From contig DAIDIG010000002.1 of NCBI GenBank assembly GCA_027459485.1, positions 1-64,000 on the forward strand: a DNA stretch of 64,000 bases, given 5' to 3'. Within the stretch, counting starts at the first letter, position 1. Every line of letters starts with the position of its first letter. A model generated the notes under the pieces. The model was given only the letters and a program-made list of their open reading frames with translations. It was not told the DNA's origin and searched no databases. The translations under genes were made by a program, and so were the position numbers. Positions 24,109 through 32,557 of the stretch are shown one piece after another. The stretch comes from Bdellovibrionales bacterium (GTDB lineage Bacteria > Bdellovibrionota > Bdellovibrionia > Bdellovibrionales > UBA1609).

Positions 24109-25143
24109 ATGCGACCGACCAGCCGTTATTTGTACAGCATGATCCACGAGACGCCGAAATGCCGATTGAATCTCAGCGGTTCGACGCCGCCGTTCCCCGC
24201 GAGCGCCGATTTTTTTGCCGGTATGGCGATTCCGCTGATGCGCGAAGAAATCGATGCGACGACACGGTCCGTTCAATTGGAGCTCGCCAAACGAACAGGT
24301 GCTAAGCCCGAAGAATTCCGCTTCGCACCCGGCAGTAGCAGCGTTTTCACGCAAGTTCTTGCGGCGATCAGCGAACCGGGCGAGCGCGTGCTCATTGAGT
24401 CGCCGGCTTATGATCCATTCCCCACCTGCGCCGAGTTTTTGGGGCTAAAGCCCGAATTTTTTAATCGCACCTTCGACAGCGAGCGCGATCTCGGCGCACT
24501 CAAAGCGAAGAGTAAGCGGGCGAGAATACTTGTCTTATCGAATCCGAACTGCCCGACGGGAATCGTATCGTCGCGCGAAGATTTGCTTTTGTTCAGCCGT
24601 CTTTTTAAATGGGTGATTATCGATGAGGTATTTTTACCGCTGTTCGCTGACGGAGCCACTACACTCCTGCCGGGCGAATTGCCATCTAATATATTGTTGA
24701 TCGGCAGCCTGAGTAAATCGATTGGACTTTCGGCCGCGCGGTTCGGTTGGTTACGGGCGCATCCGAGGGTTCTCGAGAAGTTCGAAAAAATCGGCTACAA
24801 CTTTCAAATTGAGATGCCGTCTTTTTCGTTGGCTGCCGCAAAGACAGCGCTTGAGAGTTGGGGGGTTCTTATCGCGAAGAATTTGCGAGCGCTGGAGCAG
24901 CCGCGTGCGCAATTCAAAGGTCTGCCGTTTTCGCACGACCTAAGCAAAGGCCATTTCGCGACGCTTCGAGTGCCTAAAAAATTCGTCAGTGGAGAGGCCT
25001 TGGCCGAAAGAATTCTTCGAGATCACGATATTTGGTTGCGACCCACTCGGCTTTTTCGAATGCCGAATCAGGTCCGCATCAATTTTTTTATGTCCGATGC
25101 AGATTCCGCCTATTTATCTAGGGCGCTTCGCGCCTATTACTAA
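24109..25143 (+). CDS. Class I/II PLP aminotransferase
   Basis: Fold-I PLP enzyme of the aspartate/histidinol-phosphate aminotransferase group, 344 residues. SNPNCPTG near 143-150 binds PLP phosphate-proximal region, DEVFLPLF carries the conserved Asp, and SLSKSIGLSAARFGWL has the Schiff-base lysine K203. Substrate unresolved: the C-terminal end VRINFF resembles histidinol-phosphate aminotransferase/CobD relatives, but length and N-terminus fit several subgroups. Divergent from flagellin 1 over 162 bases. Start could be at this ATG or at the later MIHETPK (24139). Confidence 0.85.
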   Translation: MRPTSRYLYSMIHETPKCRLNLSGSTPPFPASADFFAGMAIPLMREEIDATTRSVQLELAKRTGAKPEEFRFAPGSSSVFTQVLAAISEPGERVLIESPAYDPFPTCAEFLGLKPEFFNRTFDSERDLGALKAKSKRARILVLSNPNCPTGIVSSREDLLLFSRLFKWVIIDEVFLPLFADGATTLLPGELPSNILLIGSLSKSIGLSAARFGWLRAHPRVLEKFEKIGYNFQIEMPSFSLAAAKTALESWGVLIAKNLRALEQPRAQFKGLPFSHDLSKGHFATLRVPKKFVSGEALAERILRDHDIWLRPTRLFRMPNQVRINFFMSDADSAYLSRALRAYY

Positions 25144-25207
25144 CTTAAGTACAGGCAATTGGGGCTGACTTTAATATTGTCTCAAAATACTCCGATAAGT
25201 TCAGCAG

Positions 25208-26029
25208 ATGAAAAAATCGCGTAAACGAACAGATGTCGATTCGACACGAAGCAATCGACGCGGCCTGGCCGGCGTGATGGAGCGTTTTTTAAGAACGTTT
25301 CGCGAGCTCAGTCAGTTTGTTCTGCTTGTGCCGCTTTATGCTTTCGGCTGCGCGTGCATCAGTCTAGCGGTTGTGCCGGGTCTTGCTATTTTCCGCGCCG
25401 TATTTTTGGCGACGCATGCATGGCCCATCTTTGGTCGACTTTGGGCCCTCGGTTTTTGCGCGTGTCTCGGTTACTTTCTTTATGGCTTGTCTCTTATTAT
25501 CGTCTTGCCCGCGATGAACAAACTGCTCCGTTTGAAGCTCAAGGAGTGGCGCGGACCCTATTATTCGCTCCCGGCGGTGCCGTGGTTTATTCATAATGGG
25601 ATCACCTATGTGATGCGCTTTACTTTTCTCGAGTTTATTACGCCAAGCCCGCTCAATTTATTGTTCTACCGATGGATGGGCATGAAGATCGGCCGCGGCA
25701 CGGTGATCAATTCGTCTCACATTTCAGACCCGTGTCTGATAAAAATGGGTGAAAAGGTAACAATCGGCGGGTCGGCGACAATCGTCGGTCACTACGGCCA
25801 AGGCGGATATTTGGTATTGGCGCCGGTGTCGATTGGCGAACGCGCGACAATCGGACTGCGCGCGACCATTATGGGCGGCGTGACGATCGGCCGCGAAGCG
25901 AAAATTCTGCCGCATTCGGTGGTGATGCCAAAGACCGTCGTGCCCGACGGCGAAATCTGGGGCGGTGTGCCCGCGCGAAAGATGAGCCTCTCAGACCTTG
26001 CAACCTTACCGAGCAAGAAATCGGCTTAG
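25208..26029 (+). CDS. Membrane-associated hexapeptide-repeat (LbetaH) acyltransferase-like protein
   Basis: Residues about 35-60 and 72-105 are hydrophobic helices; the C-terminal half is a left-handed beta helix of hexapeptide repeats (IGRGTVINSSHISDPCLIKM, VTIGGSATIVGH, VSIGERATIGLRATIMGG, VTIGREAKILPHSVV). It ends with the usual GGVPARKM loop. Such proteins transfer acyl or acetyl groups; the two-helix N-terminus matches the membrane-bound type found beside non-ribosomal peptide synthetase-like proteins. Substrate unknown. It stands alone, 64 bases after the aminotransferase, same strand. Confidence 0.75.
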   Translation: MKKSRKRTDVDSTRSNRRGLAGVMERFLRTFRELSQFVLLVPLYAFGCACISLAVVPGLAIFRAVFLATHAWPIFGRLWALGFCACLGYFLYGLSLIIVLPAMNKLLRLKLKEWRGPYYSLPAVPWFIHNGITYVMRFTFLEFITPSPLNLLFYRWMGMKIGRGTVINSSHISDPCLIKMGEKVTIGGSATIVGHYGQGGYLVLAPVSIGERATIGLRATIMGGVTIGREAKILPHSVVMPKTVVPDGEIWGGVPARKMSLSDLATLPSKKSA

Positions 26030-26057
26030 TATTTAAGAATCATCGCCGAACCTGCGC

Positions 26058-27407
26058 TTACACGGGGGTCAACCATCCCAACAGCGCGGTTTTCGCGCGT
26101 TCGAGTTGCAGCTCGCGTTTTTTTTCGCGGTCGGCTTGAGTGCGGATCTCCATCCCTAATAAAGGGAACAGACCAAAATTAATGTTAGTAGGTTGAAAAT
26201 CTTTTTTCGGCTCGGTGATCGCATTCAGCAGTGAGCCGAATGCCGTCTCGCGCGGCGGCCGCGAAATTTCGCGCCCACTCAGTTGATCGTGCAAAAAACG
26301 CGCAACGAGCAGACCGATACAAGTCGAGTCGAAATAACCTTCGACACCGGTGATTTGCCCGGCAAAAAAAAGCCAAGGGTCTTTCGGGCTCGACAATACC
26401 GGCGTCAGTTTTCGCGGAGAGTGGATGTACATATTGCGGTGAATGCTCCCCAATTTCAAGAATTCGGCGTGTTCGAGCCCGGGGATCATGCGAAACACAC
26501 GCTGCTGTTCGCCGTAAGCCATTTTGGTTTGAAAGCCCACCATGTTGTAAGCGGTGCCTTCGCGATTTTCTTGTCGCAATTGCACGACCGCGAACGGCTT
26601 TTTACCGGCGTCGGGGTGACGAATCCCGTTCGGCGACATCGGCCCGAATCGCGGGGTGAGCGGCCCGCGCTCCACCATTGCCTCGATCGGCATGCAACCT
26701 TCGAAGTACGGCGTCTTTTCAAATTCTTTCGGCTCGACTTTGCGCGCGCCTGCGATAGCCTCGATCAGGGCAAAGTACTGGTCTTTGTCGAGCGGGCAAT
26801 TCACATAATCGTTCGTGCCTTTGTCGAACCGGTCGGCTTTAAACGCGACATTCATGTTGATGGTATCGGCATCGATGACGGGTGCGATGGCATCGAAAAA
26901 ATAAAGAAAGTCGGTTGTGTCTTCGCTTGAAGCGAGGTGCTCGCGAATGCTGAGCGCGAGCGAATCATGGGTGAGAGGACCGGTCGCAATGATCGCCGGC
27001 CGTGGAATTTCATCAAGCGACGAAACAAGGCGACGTTCGATGCGAATGCGCGGGTGGTTCGCCAGCGCTGTTGTAACCGCATTGGCAAACAATTCTCGAT
27101 CGACCCCAAGTGCCATGCCTGCGGGTACGCTCGCCTCTCGCGCTGCTCGTAAAATTAGAGAGCCGAGTTTGTGCGCCTCCCATTTCAGTTGGCCGGGAGC
27201 TGAATAGTCGGTTTGCGAGCCGAGCGAATTCGAGCAAACAAGTTCAGCCAAACGATCGGTTTTATGCGCTGGGGTCATATTATTGCCGCGCATTTCAATC
27301 AGGATAACATTGTGCCCGCTTTCGGCGAGTTGCCAGGCGCATTCACTGCCGGCGAGACCGCCTCCCACAACGTACACTGTGCGTTCGTCCAGTTCCATAT
27401 CTTGCAT
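26058..27407 (-). CDS. trmFO: Methylenetetrahydrofolate--tRNA-(uracil-54-C5) methyltransferase
   Basis: FAD- and folate-dependent enzyme that makes ribothymidine at position 54 of tRNA (m5U54). FAD-binding GGGLAGSECAWQLAE near the N-terminus; catalytic cysteines in LVCSNSLGS and YFEGCMPIEAM, as in the B. subtilis enzyme. KKFFAVVQLRQENREGT-type and FFAGQITGVEGYFDS motifs are typical. 449 residues from ATG 27407; a further in-frame start at 27443 adds 12 unlikely residues. Divergent from the PAS-domain gene over 58 bases. Confidence 0.95.
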   Translation of the reverse strand: MQDMELDERTVYVVGGGLAGSECAWQLAESGHNVILIEMRGNNMTPAHKTDRLAELVCSNSLGSQTDYSAPGQLKWEAHKLGSLILRAAREASVPAGMALGVDRELFANAVTTALANHPRIRIERRLVSSLDEIPRPAIIATGPLTHDSLALSIREHLASSEDTTDFLYFFDAIAPVIDADTINMNVAFKADRFDKGTNDYVNCPLDKDQYFALIEAIAGARKVEPKEFEKTPYFEGCMPIEAMVERGPLTPRFGPMSPNGIRHPDAGKKPFAVVQLRQENREGTAYNMVGFQTKMAYGEQQRVFRMIPGLEHAEFLKLGSIHRNMYIHSPRKLTPVLSSPKDPWLFFAGQITGVEGYFDSTCIGLLVARFLHDQLSGREISRPPRETAFGSLLNAITEPKKDFQPTNINFGLFPLLGMEIRTQADREKKRELQLERAKTALLGWLTPV

Positions 27408-27465
27408 GCATGTTGCATTACAAAAACCGCTGACCTTTCGCAAGAAATCTCTGTTAAATATCTAA

Positions 27466-28272
27466 ATGGAGTTCTCAATCTACGATCCATTTCTCGATCC
27501 GGTTATTGTGATCTCCGACGGCGGGGCTATTCAGTACATTAACCCAGCCGCGCGCGCTTGGTTAACGCTCGACACGATCAATATAGTCGGTAAGCCCCTC
27601 GACGAGTTCGTGTTTTTTACCGATACTGCGATTTTTGAATCGGCGGCGGAGCTGGGGGATTGGCAATCGACTCCACCCGAAAAGGCACGATTTCGATTTT
27701 CGGCGAATCAATACGAATCGGCGGCGACCGTATCTATTCAAAAGGTGCCTTATGCCGGCGCGCACGTGTATGCCATCATCGTTCGAGATCTTACGTTTGC
27801 GTCGATGATGACGACGGGCAAGTGGGGCGAAGCCAAGTCGGAATATCTCGACCAAACTGTGACTGTCCCTGCGGGAATTGCGACCGACACGGCGCTCATA
27901 AATACGAGAGGTTTTGTTGAAGAGATCACGCTTACCAAAAGTGTCGGCAAAGAACCGGTCGCTCGTCATCAAACCCGCATGAATCTATTTGTTGTGGAAC
28001 ATAAGCTTTCGCTGCTCGCGCACACAAACCTTATTTCGGGCAGTTGGGTCGAAGCGGAGGTAAAAGCCGATAACCTTGCTGTTGGGCTTGCCTGCAACGT
28101 CGAAATCGTCGGTACACCCGAGTTGAAATTCGTAACCGCGAGCGGCCGTATCGTTCGAATCGAGCCAAGCGAAAACAATGCCGTGCGGGTGCGCATACAG
28201 TTCGAAAACCTCGGTGGTCTCACCAAACGTGCAATCGACGATTTTTTAGCCAAAAATTCGACAACTCTTTAG
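27466..28272 (+). CDS. PAS-domain protein with PilZ-like C-terminus
   Basis: 268 residues. N-terminal PAS fold (FLDPVIVISDGGAIQYINPA, then LVGKPLDEFVFF-type) as in signalling sensors. Residues about 160-260 look like PilZ: basic RHQTR, then beta strands with GLACNVEIVG and RVRIQFENL near the end. The usual RxxxR and NxSxxG c-di-GMP motifs are incomplete (RHQTR fits; NLAVGLA replaces NxSxxG), so c-di-GMP binding is uncertain. No output domain such as kinase or HTH. Soluble, cytosolic. Followed closely (20 bases) by dciA. Confidence 0.55.
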   Translation: MEFSIYDPFLDPVIVISDGGAIQYINPAARAWLTLDTINIVGKPLDEFVFFTDTAIFESAAELGDWQSTPPEKARFRFSANQYESAATVSIQKVPYAGAHVYAIIVRDLTFASMMTTGKWGEAKSEYLDQTVTVPAGIATDTALINTRGFVEEITLTKSVGKEPVARHQTRMNLFVVEHKLSLLAHTNLISGSWVEAEVKADNLAVGLACNVEIVGTPELKFVTASGRIVRIEPSENNAVRVRIQFENLGGLTKRAIDDFLAKNSTTL

Positions 28273-28292
28273 CGCGGTGGTAAACCCACACC

Positions 28293-28706
28293 ATGACCAA
28301 ATCGCGGATTCAAAAGGACCCAAAACCCGCAGGTGACGTTATATTCGGCATTTTGAAGCAGAAGAAGACGGCGCTCGGCAGTCAATTTATACGGTGGCGG
28401 TTGTGGAATCAGTGGAGCGACGTGGTCGGCTCAGAAATCGCGGCTCACACAGTGCCGGTGCAGTATTTTCGCGGCGAATTGTATGTGTGGGTGAAGTCGG
28501 CGGCTCGTATGCAAGATTTAATTTTTCTTGCTAAACCGCTAAAAGAAAAAATCAATCGATTCGCTGGGCAAAACTGGGTGAAAATGATTCGATTTACTCT
28601 TGATCGCAAAGCGGTTCCATCGCCTGAAGAAATCGCATCGGATCTAAAGGAATTCCTTGCCAAGATAGCTCCCAATGAAGATGGGGAGCCTCCACGCGAC
28701 CCGTAG
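28293..28706 (+). CDS. dciA: DciA/DUF721-type helicase-loader protein
   Basis: 137 residues of the DUF721 family, whose DciA members load the replicative helicase DnaB. Seen: WNQWSDVVGSEIAAHTVPV with the W-xxVVG-xxA-xHT pattern (residues about 38-56), LYVWVKSAARMQDLIFLAKPL, the KH-like core. It belongs to the group lacking DnaC. The tail (last 37 residues) lies antisense to the M23 gene's catalytic region: the overlap is 113 bases. Confidence 0.85.
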   Translation: MTKSRIQKDPKPAGDVIFGILKQKKTALGSQFIRWRLWNQWSDVVGSEIAAHTVPVQYFRGELYVWVKSAARMQDLIFLAKPLKEKINRFAGQNWVKMIRFTLDRKAVPSPEEIASDLKEFLAKIAPNEDGEPPRDP

Positions 28707-29475
28707 CGCCGGATAGTGCGATCACCTGACCTCGCTGAACGCGATCACCGCTTTTCGCGAGAAATTTCGAAAGGTGCATATATTCGCTATAAATGCCGCC
28801 CCCATGGTCTAAAATAATAATTTGGCCGGTGAGCGGAGACTCGCTTTCATAGACTACGCGACCGCCCGCTGAAGCCAGCACGGCCGTGTGCATCGGCGCA
28901 TGCAAATCAACACCCGTATGGTAGTACGGCTTGCCGCCCGGTGGAGTGCGCGGTGATGCGAACGCCGACGTCACATGCGTATTTTTCAGAGGAAAATGCC
29001 AGCATTCATTGAAATTAAGCGGGCCGTGAACGTCTGTCGTTATGTCGCGAAGAAGATGAAATTCAGCGCGAACTTTTTGATCGCCGAACGAGGCCAGCCG
29101 CGTTTTTACATCAGCCGGCAGCCGCAGTGACTGACTTTTCGTCAGCGGCGTTAATGTCAACTTGATCGTGTGGGTAAAGAAGAATTCGCGAGCGGTATGT
29201 AAAAGATTGCGGCGACTAAACCCAAGGCGGCCGAAAATCGTGATTGAGGCGCGCGTGGAGACCCCAATGAACGCCGTTTGACGATTGAACCAGGTGACGT
29301 TGCGATTCTCGGCGGTCAAATACGAGTCGCGCGGGCGATTTACCCAATCGAGCTCAAGAAATTCGCCGGGCTTTGCTTGCGCGGGCAAGGCAAACGGCGG
29401 AGCGACGAACAAGTCGGCTCCAATAAGTAGCGATGGCAGAAGCCAAATCGTCGTTCCGAGCAGCAGCTTGACCAA
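28594..29475 (-). CDS. M23-family metallopeptidase (LytM-type)
   Basis: Periplasmic zinc endopeptidase or its regulator acting on peptidoglycan cross-links. Signal peptide/anchor LLLGTTIWLLPSLLIGAD at the N-terminus; a beta-rich middle region; then the M23 core with HTGVDLHAP (first His and Asp ligands), DHGGGIYSEYMHLS and HLHWEL (second His pair, encoded at 28675-28683). All metal ligands are present, so the enzyme is probably active. 293 residues. The last 37 codons overlap the dciA tail head to head in opposite strands. Five bases separate it from the mlaD stop, same strand. Confidence 0.88.
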   Translation of the reverse strand: MVKLLLGTTIWLLPSLLIGADLFVAPPFALPAQAKPGEFLELDWVNRPRDSYLTAENRNVTWFNRQTAFIGVSTRASITIFGRLGFSRRNLLHTAREFFFTHTIKLTLTPLTKSQSLRLPADVKTRLASFGDQKVRAEFHLLRDITTDVHGPLNFNECWHFPLKNTHVTSAFASPRTPPGGKPYYHTGVDLHAPMHTAVLASAGGRVVYESESPLTGQIIILDHGGGIYSEYMHLSKFLAKSGDRVQRGQVIALSGATGRVEAPHLHWELSWQGIPLDPMRFLQAMEPLCDQE

Positions 29476-29480
29476 CAGTT

Positions 29481-30284
29481 TCAGCGTGACTTTCGATTTT
29501 CTTCGTTTTGCCGAATCGCCTCGCGTAATAAAGGCTTCAAATAGCGATTGCGTGGTTCATCCCCCAGTAAACTCAAAAGCCGGTCGTGCAAAGTCGGATC
29601 GTTGATTAGACGACCGAGTGTCCCGTCACCATCATCGATTTTCTTCAGAATATTTCTGAGATGATGAAAAGATTCGTGGATGTCCGGTTGATCGGCGACT
29701 TTGGCGAGGTCGGAGCTGCTTTTTGAAAGGTTCGTGCTGGCTGCGCTCATGTTGTCGACGAGCGTCGCGAGCCGATTGTTCGCGTTCAGCGAATCCAATA
29801 ACTCGTTCATTTCGTGCAAAGTCTGGAGTGCGATGCTGAGATCTGGTCCTTTGCCGTTTGTTAGCATGTCAATGAAGTCGTTTTGATTTTGAGAGGGTAT
29901 AACCGAGCCGGGCTTGAGGGGGGGATCGTTCGGGTTGCCGAGCTTGATGTACACGTACTTGTCGCCGAGTGCGCCTTGCGTGCGAATCGATGCAAGCGCG
30001 GATTTTGTCAGCCTCTTGGCCGCATCGCTGAGAACTTCAACGTGCACGTCCATTGAAGAGGCATCGCCGAAGGTGATCTTTTGAACATCGCCGACATCCA
30101 TGCCCGAGATCGAAACAATGCTGCCTTTCACAAGACCTTGCGTAGACTGAAAGTGAATCACGTAATTAGTTCGGCGAAGAAAAATATTGCGATCACCGCT
30201 GAACATGATGATAGACACCAGAAGAAAGGCGACGCCTATAACAACAAATGCGCCGACTTTAATTTTCGAAATCGGTTCAGTCAC
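29481..30284 (-). CDS. mlaD: MlaD-type MCE domain lipid-transfer protein
   Basis: Periplasmic, inner-membrane-anchored MCE protein that shuttles phospholipids. Single N-terminal helix (IKVGAFVVIGVAFLLVSIIM), MCE domain about 37-115 with GLVKGSIVSISGMDVGDV, and a long C-terminal helical part beyond the usual MlaD length (267 residues vs about 180), as seen in other non-enteric MCE proteins. Its ATG overlaps the mlaF stop by 8 bases. Part of lipoprotein-mlaE-mlaF-mlaD. Confidence 0.92.
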   Translation of the reverse strand: MTEPISKIKVGAFVVIGVAFLLVSIIMFSGDRNIFLRRTNYVIHFQSTQGLVKGSIVSISGMDVGDVQKITFGDASSMDVHVEVLSDAAKRLTKSALASIRTQGALGDKYVYIKLGNPNDPPLKPGSVIPSQNQNDFIDMLTNGKGPDLSIALQTLHEMNELLDSLNANNRLATLVDNMSAASTNLSKSSSDLAKVADQPDIHESFHHLRNILKKIDDGDGTLGRLINDPTLHDRLLSLLGDEPRNRYLKPLLREAIRQNEENRKSR

Positions 30285-31008
30285 TTTTCCCCCTCACGAA
30301 TAGCTGCATGATCTGAATCGGGTCTTCTTTGAGGTCAGCGACCGCGCCGAGATCTTCAACGTGACCATTTTCGAGAAAGGCTAAGCGATCACATACGCGA
30401 AGTGCGGTATCGAGGTCGTGTGTCACAAGTATCGAAGTCACACCGGTCGACTTTAGCTGAATGATAAGATTTTGAATGGTGATTGTATTGGCAGGGTCAA
30501 GGCCGGCCGTGGGCTCGTCATATAATATCACATCGGGCTTTAATATAATGGCCCGAGCGAGGCCCACCCGCTTTTGCATGCCGCCCGAAAGCTCAGCCGG
30601 TAGTAGCGACTCTGAACCTTGCAAATTGAATGTTTGAAGTATTTCGAGCACGCGATCGCGAATAGCCTGAGGGCCGAGGTCGGTGTGCTCACGTAGTGGG
30701 TACGCGATATTGTCGAAGACCGTCATCGAGTCGAACAGTGCGCCGTTTTGAAAGACGTAGGCGACGCGCTTGCGCACGTCGATAAGTTCACTTTCATCTC
30801 GCCCCGTCACCTCGATGCCTTCGACGACTATTTTGCCTGAGTCGGGTCGTTCGAGCCCGATGAGGCTGCGCAAAATGACGCTCTTACCGGCACCCGATCC
30901 GCCGAGAAGCCCGAGACACTCACCTTTATTAACTGTGAACGTGACGTCTTCGTGCACGAGCTTACTGCCAAACCTTTTTCTAAAATGTGAAACTTCGATT
31001 ATTTCCAT
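30277..31008 (-). CDS. mlaF: Mla lipid transport ATPase
   Basis: ABC ATPase of the phospholipid-trafficking Mla complex. Walker A GGSGAGKS at residues 36-43, signature ELSGGMQKRVGLARA, Walker B VILYDEPTAGLDP and H-loop THDL. ATG 31008 (MEIIEVSHF) gives the correct 243-residue product; an open frame upstream to 31341 is unlike ABC proteins and reads antisense-like Arg-rich residues, so I reject it. Overlaps mlaE by 10 bases, translational coupling. Confidence 0.95.
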   Translation of the reverse strand: MEIIEVSHFRKRFGSKLVHEDVTFTVNKGECLGLLGGSGAGKSVILRSLIGLERPDSGKIVVEGIEVTGRDESELIDVRKRVAYVFQNGALFDSMTVFDNIAYPLREHTDLGPQAIRDRVLEILQTFNLQGSESLLPAELSGGMQKRVGLARAIILKPDVILYDEPTAGLDPANTITIQNLIIQLKSTGVTSILVTHDLDTALRVCDRLAFLENGHVEDLGAVADLKEDPIQIMQLFVRGKSD

Positions 31009-31766
31009 GATTGAATGATCCAGAATAGCTTGGTTAAGAAGTAGTCGCCGACGAGAATCATAATCGAAGATGTCACCACCGCGCGAGTGGTCGCGACGCC
31101 CACGCCTTGGGTGCCGCGTTCGACATTGAGGCCGTAATAGCAAGCGGGGATTGCGATAAACAGTGCGAAGAAAACGGTTTTGCCTACGCCCGAAAGATAA
31201 TCGGCGAGAACAACCGTCGCGAGGACTTTCTGCCAATAAAAGCCGGCGTTCAGACGTAAGTCCAATGAGCCAACAACCATACCGCCGAAAATGCCGATGG
31301 CATTTGCGAACGCGCAGAGTAGTGGTAAGCAAATCACGCACGCGAGCACGCGCGGAATCACGATCTTTTTAATCGGAGACGTACCGAGTGCTCGGATGGC
31401 ATCGACCTGTTGAGTGACGACCATCGATGCGACTTCAGAGGTGATACCGGCTCCGACGCGTGCGGCGAACATGAGGCTCGCGAAAATGGGCCCGAGTTCG
31501 CGAACGAATGACACGGCCACAAGTTTTGGGATGTACAATTTGGCCCCAAACTTTTCGAGACCGATGCCGAATTGTAGAGCCATCACCATGCCGACCGCCA
31601 TCGCCACGGTTAGGATCAACGGCACGGATCTCATACCGACACTTTGAATTTGTACAATGAGTAAATCCAGATAGAGCGGCTTTCGAAATAAATCGCGGGC
31701 TACTTTTCCGGTAAGTAGAGAGTTGCCGCCGACAAAGTCCAAAAATTTTTCGGTTCGCGCGGTCAT
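30999..31766 (-). CDS. mlaE: Mla lipid transport permease
   Basis: Integral membrane permease of the MlaE/YrbE family, 255 residues with about five to six helices. Typical motifs: QIQSVGMRSVPLILTVAMAVG, QFGIGLEKFGA, ELGPIFASLMFAARVGAGIT and VDAIRALGTSP. The lipoprotein gene upstream ends inside its start codon (ATGA, 4-base overlap). Together with mlaF and mlaD it should keep the outer leaflet free of phospholipids. Confidence 0.95.
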   Translation of the reverse strand: MTARTEKFLDFVGGNSLLTGKVARDLFRKPLYLDLLIVQIQSVGMRSVPLILTVAMAVGMVMALQFGIGLEKFGAKLYIPKLVAVSFVRELGPIFASLMFAARVGAGITSEVASMVVTQQVDAIRALGTSPIKKIVIPRVLACVICLPLLCAFANAIGIFGGMVVGSLDLRLNAGFYWQKVLATVVLADYLSGVGKTVFFALFIAIPACYYGLNVERGTQGVGVATTRAVVTSSIMILVGDYFLTKLFWIIQSWK

Positions 31767-32290
31767 GGCACTCGAAATCCCTTCACGAAGCGTTCAAAGT
31801 CGCGTTGGTTATCGCCGAACGATTTAGCGACACCCGCATAGGTCAGGATGTACGTGCAATCGCTTTTTTTGAATATGACGAGTTCAAAGCGCGTCGCCAC
31901 ACCGTCCACGGTACCGTCGACGATGGAATGGATGGCATCGCGGTTGTTGAAGGTGATTTGTTCCGTTTCGAGCGGACTCGCGTCTTCGATCTCGGACATG
32001 ACACCTTCTTGTATTTGCGCGAGTGAGGGATCGGGTTTGTCGTGGCATTCGCTCAAAACAGAAATTGTATTTCCGTTATGTTTCTCCGTCCACGAGTCGT
32101 CGACATCGGGAGATTTGAGTTTGACGAAGTTAGACGGCGGGCTTTTAAAATTCATGTCGGTACTCTTTTCAGGTCCGCTCAAGCCGATTTTAAGCGAAAC
32201 GCATCCGCTCACGAAAATCGCGAGAGGCAAAATAATCACCGCGCCAACGATGATGCTAACCAAAGTTCTAAGTCGAATCGAAGTCGTCAT
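31763..32290 (-). CDS. Lipoprotein linked to the Mla operon
   Basis: Signal with lipobox FVSGC (Cys30 from ATG 32290), mature part about 145 residues with a beta-alpha-beta look (NFVKLKSPDVDDSWTEKHNG, FELVIFKKSDCTYILTYAG). It is the first gene of the operon and is coupled to mlaE by ATGA. It is not MlaA by sequence. It may be an auxiliary subunit; the family is not identified with certainty. The frame is open 26 codons upstream of this Met. Confidence 0.6.
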   Translation of the reverse strand: MTTSIRLRTLVSIIVGAVIILPLAIFVSGCVSLKIGLSGPEKSTDMNFKSPPSNFVKLKSPDVDDSWTEKHNGNTISVLSECHDKPDPSLAQIQEGVMSEIEDASPLETEQITFNNRDAIHSIVDGTVDGVATRFELVIFKKSDCTYILTYAGVAKSFGDNQRDFERFVKGFRVP

Positions 32291-32420
32291 TGTTGTTAAA
32301 GCCCTTGTGCGCCAAAGGATGTATCGGTTTGATCCGCGCGGGACATGAGGGATGAATCTCGGGTTCACCTAGATTTGATGAGTCCTGTCACGGGTTTGGC
32401 GCTTGTCTGACAACTTAGTG

Positions 32421-32448
32421 GCGCGCCCGACGAACGGTCGGCGCGCGC
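32421..32448. repeat. GC-rich hairpin upstream of the flagellar operon's first gene
   Basis: GCGCGCCCGAC pairs with GTCGGCGCGC (one bulged C) around a short loop at 32421-32448, in the 267-bp gap between divergent genes. No T-run follows on the plus side. The remaining gap shows no clear sigma-54 or sigma-28 site to my eye. Confidence 0.45.
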
Positions 32449-32492
32449 GAGCACGACGAAGAACAAGATTACATGAGGTTAGGAGGTGATTT

Positions 32493-32537
32493 TTGCCGGG
32501 TCCGGTAGGAACTGTCGAACCCAGTGTTTGGCACTGA
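32493..32537 (+). CDS. Possible 14-residue leader peptide
   Basis: TTG at 32493 is preceded by AGGAGGTGA (32481-32489), a full match to the 16S 3' end, at ideal spacing. The ORF encodes MPGPVGTVEPSVWH and ends at TGA 32537, 20 bases before the GTG start of the TPR gene. That frame has a stop at 32552, so the strong ribosome site cannot serve the TPR gene directly. A leader peptide is possible; so is an unrecognised start arrangement. Confidence 0.3.
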   Translation: MPGPVGTVEPSVWH

Positions 32538-32557
32538 ATGTGCTTATTGAATAAGAC

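Noticed and set aside
31009-31341. N-terminal extension of mlaF in the open frame
   Set aside because: Arg-rich and not ABC-like; it lies across the mlaE coding region. MEIIEVSHF start fits the family.
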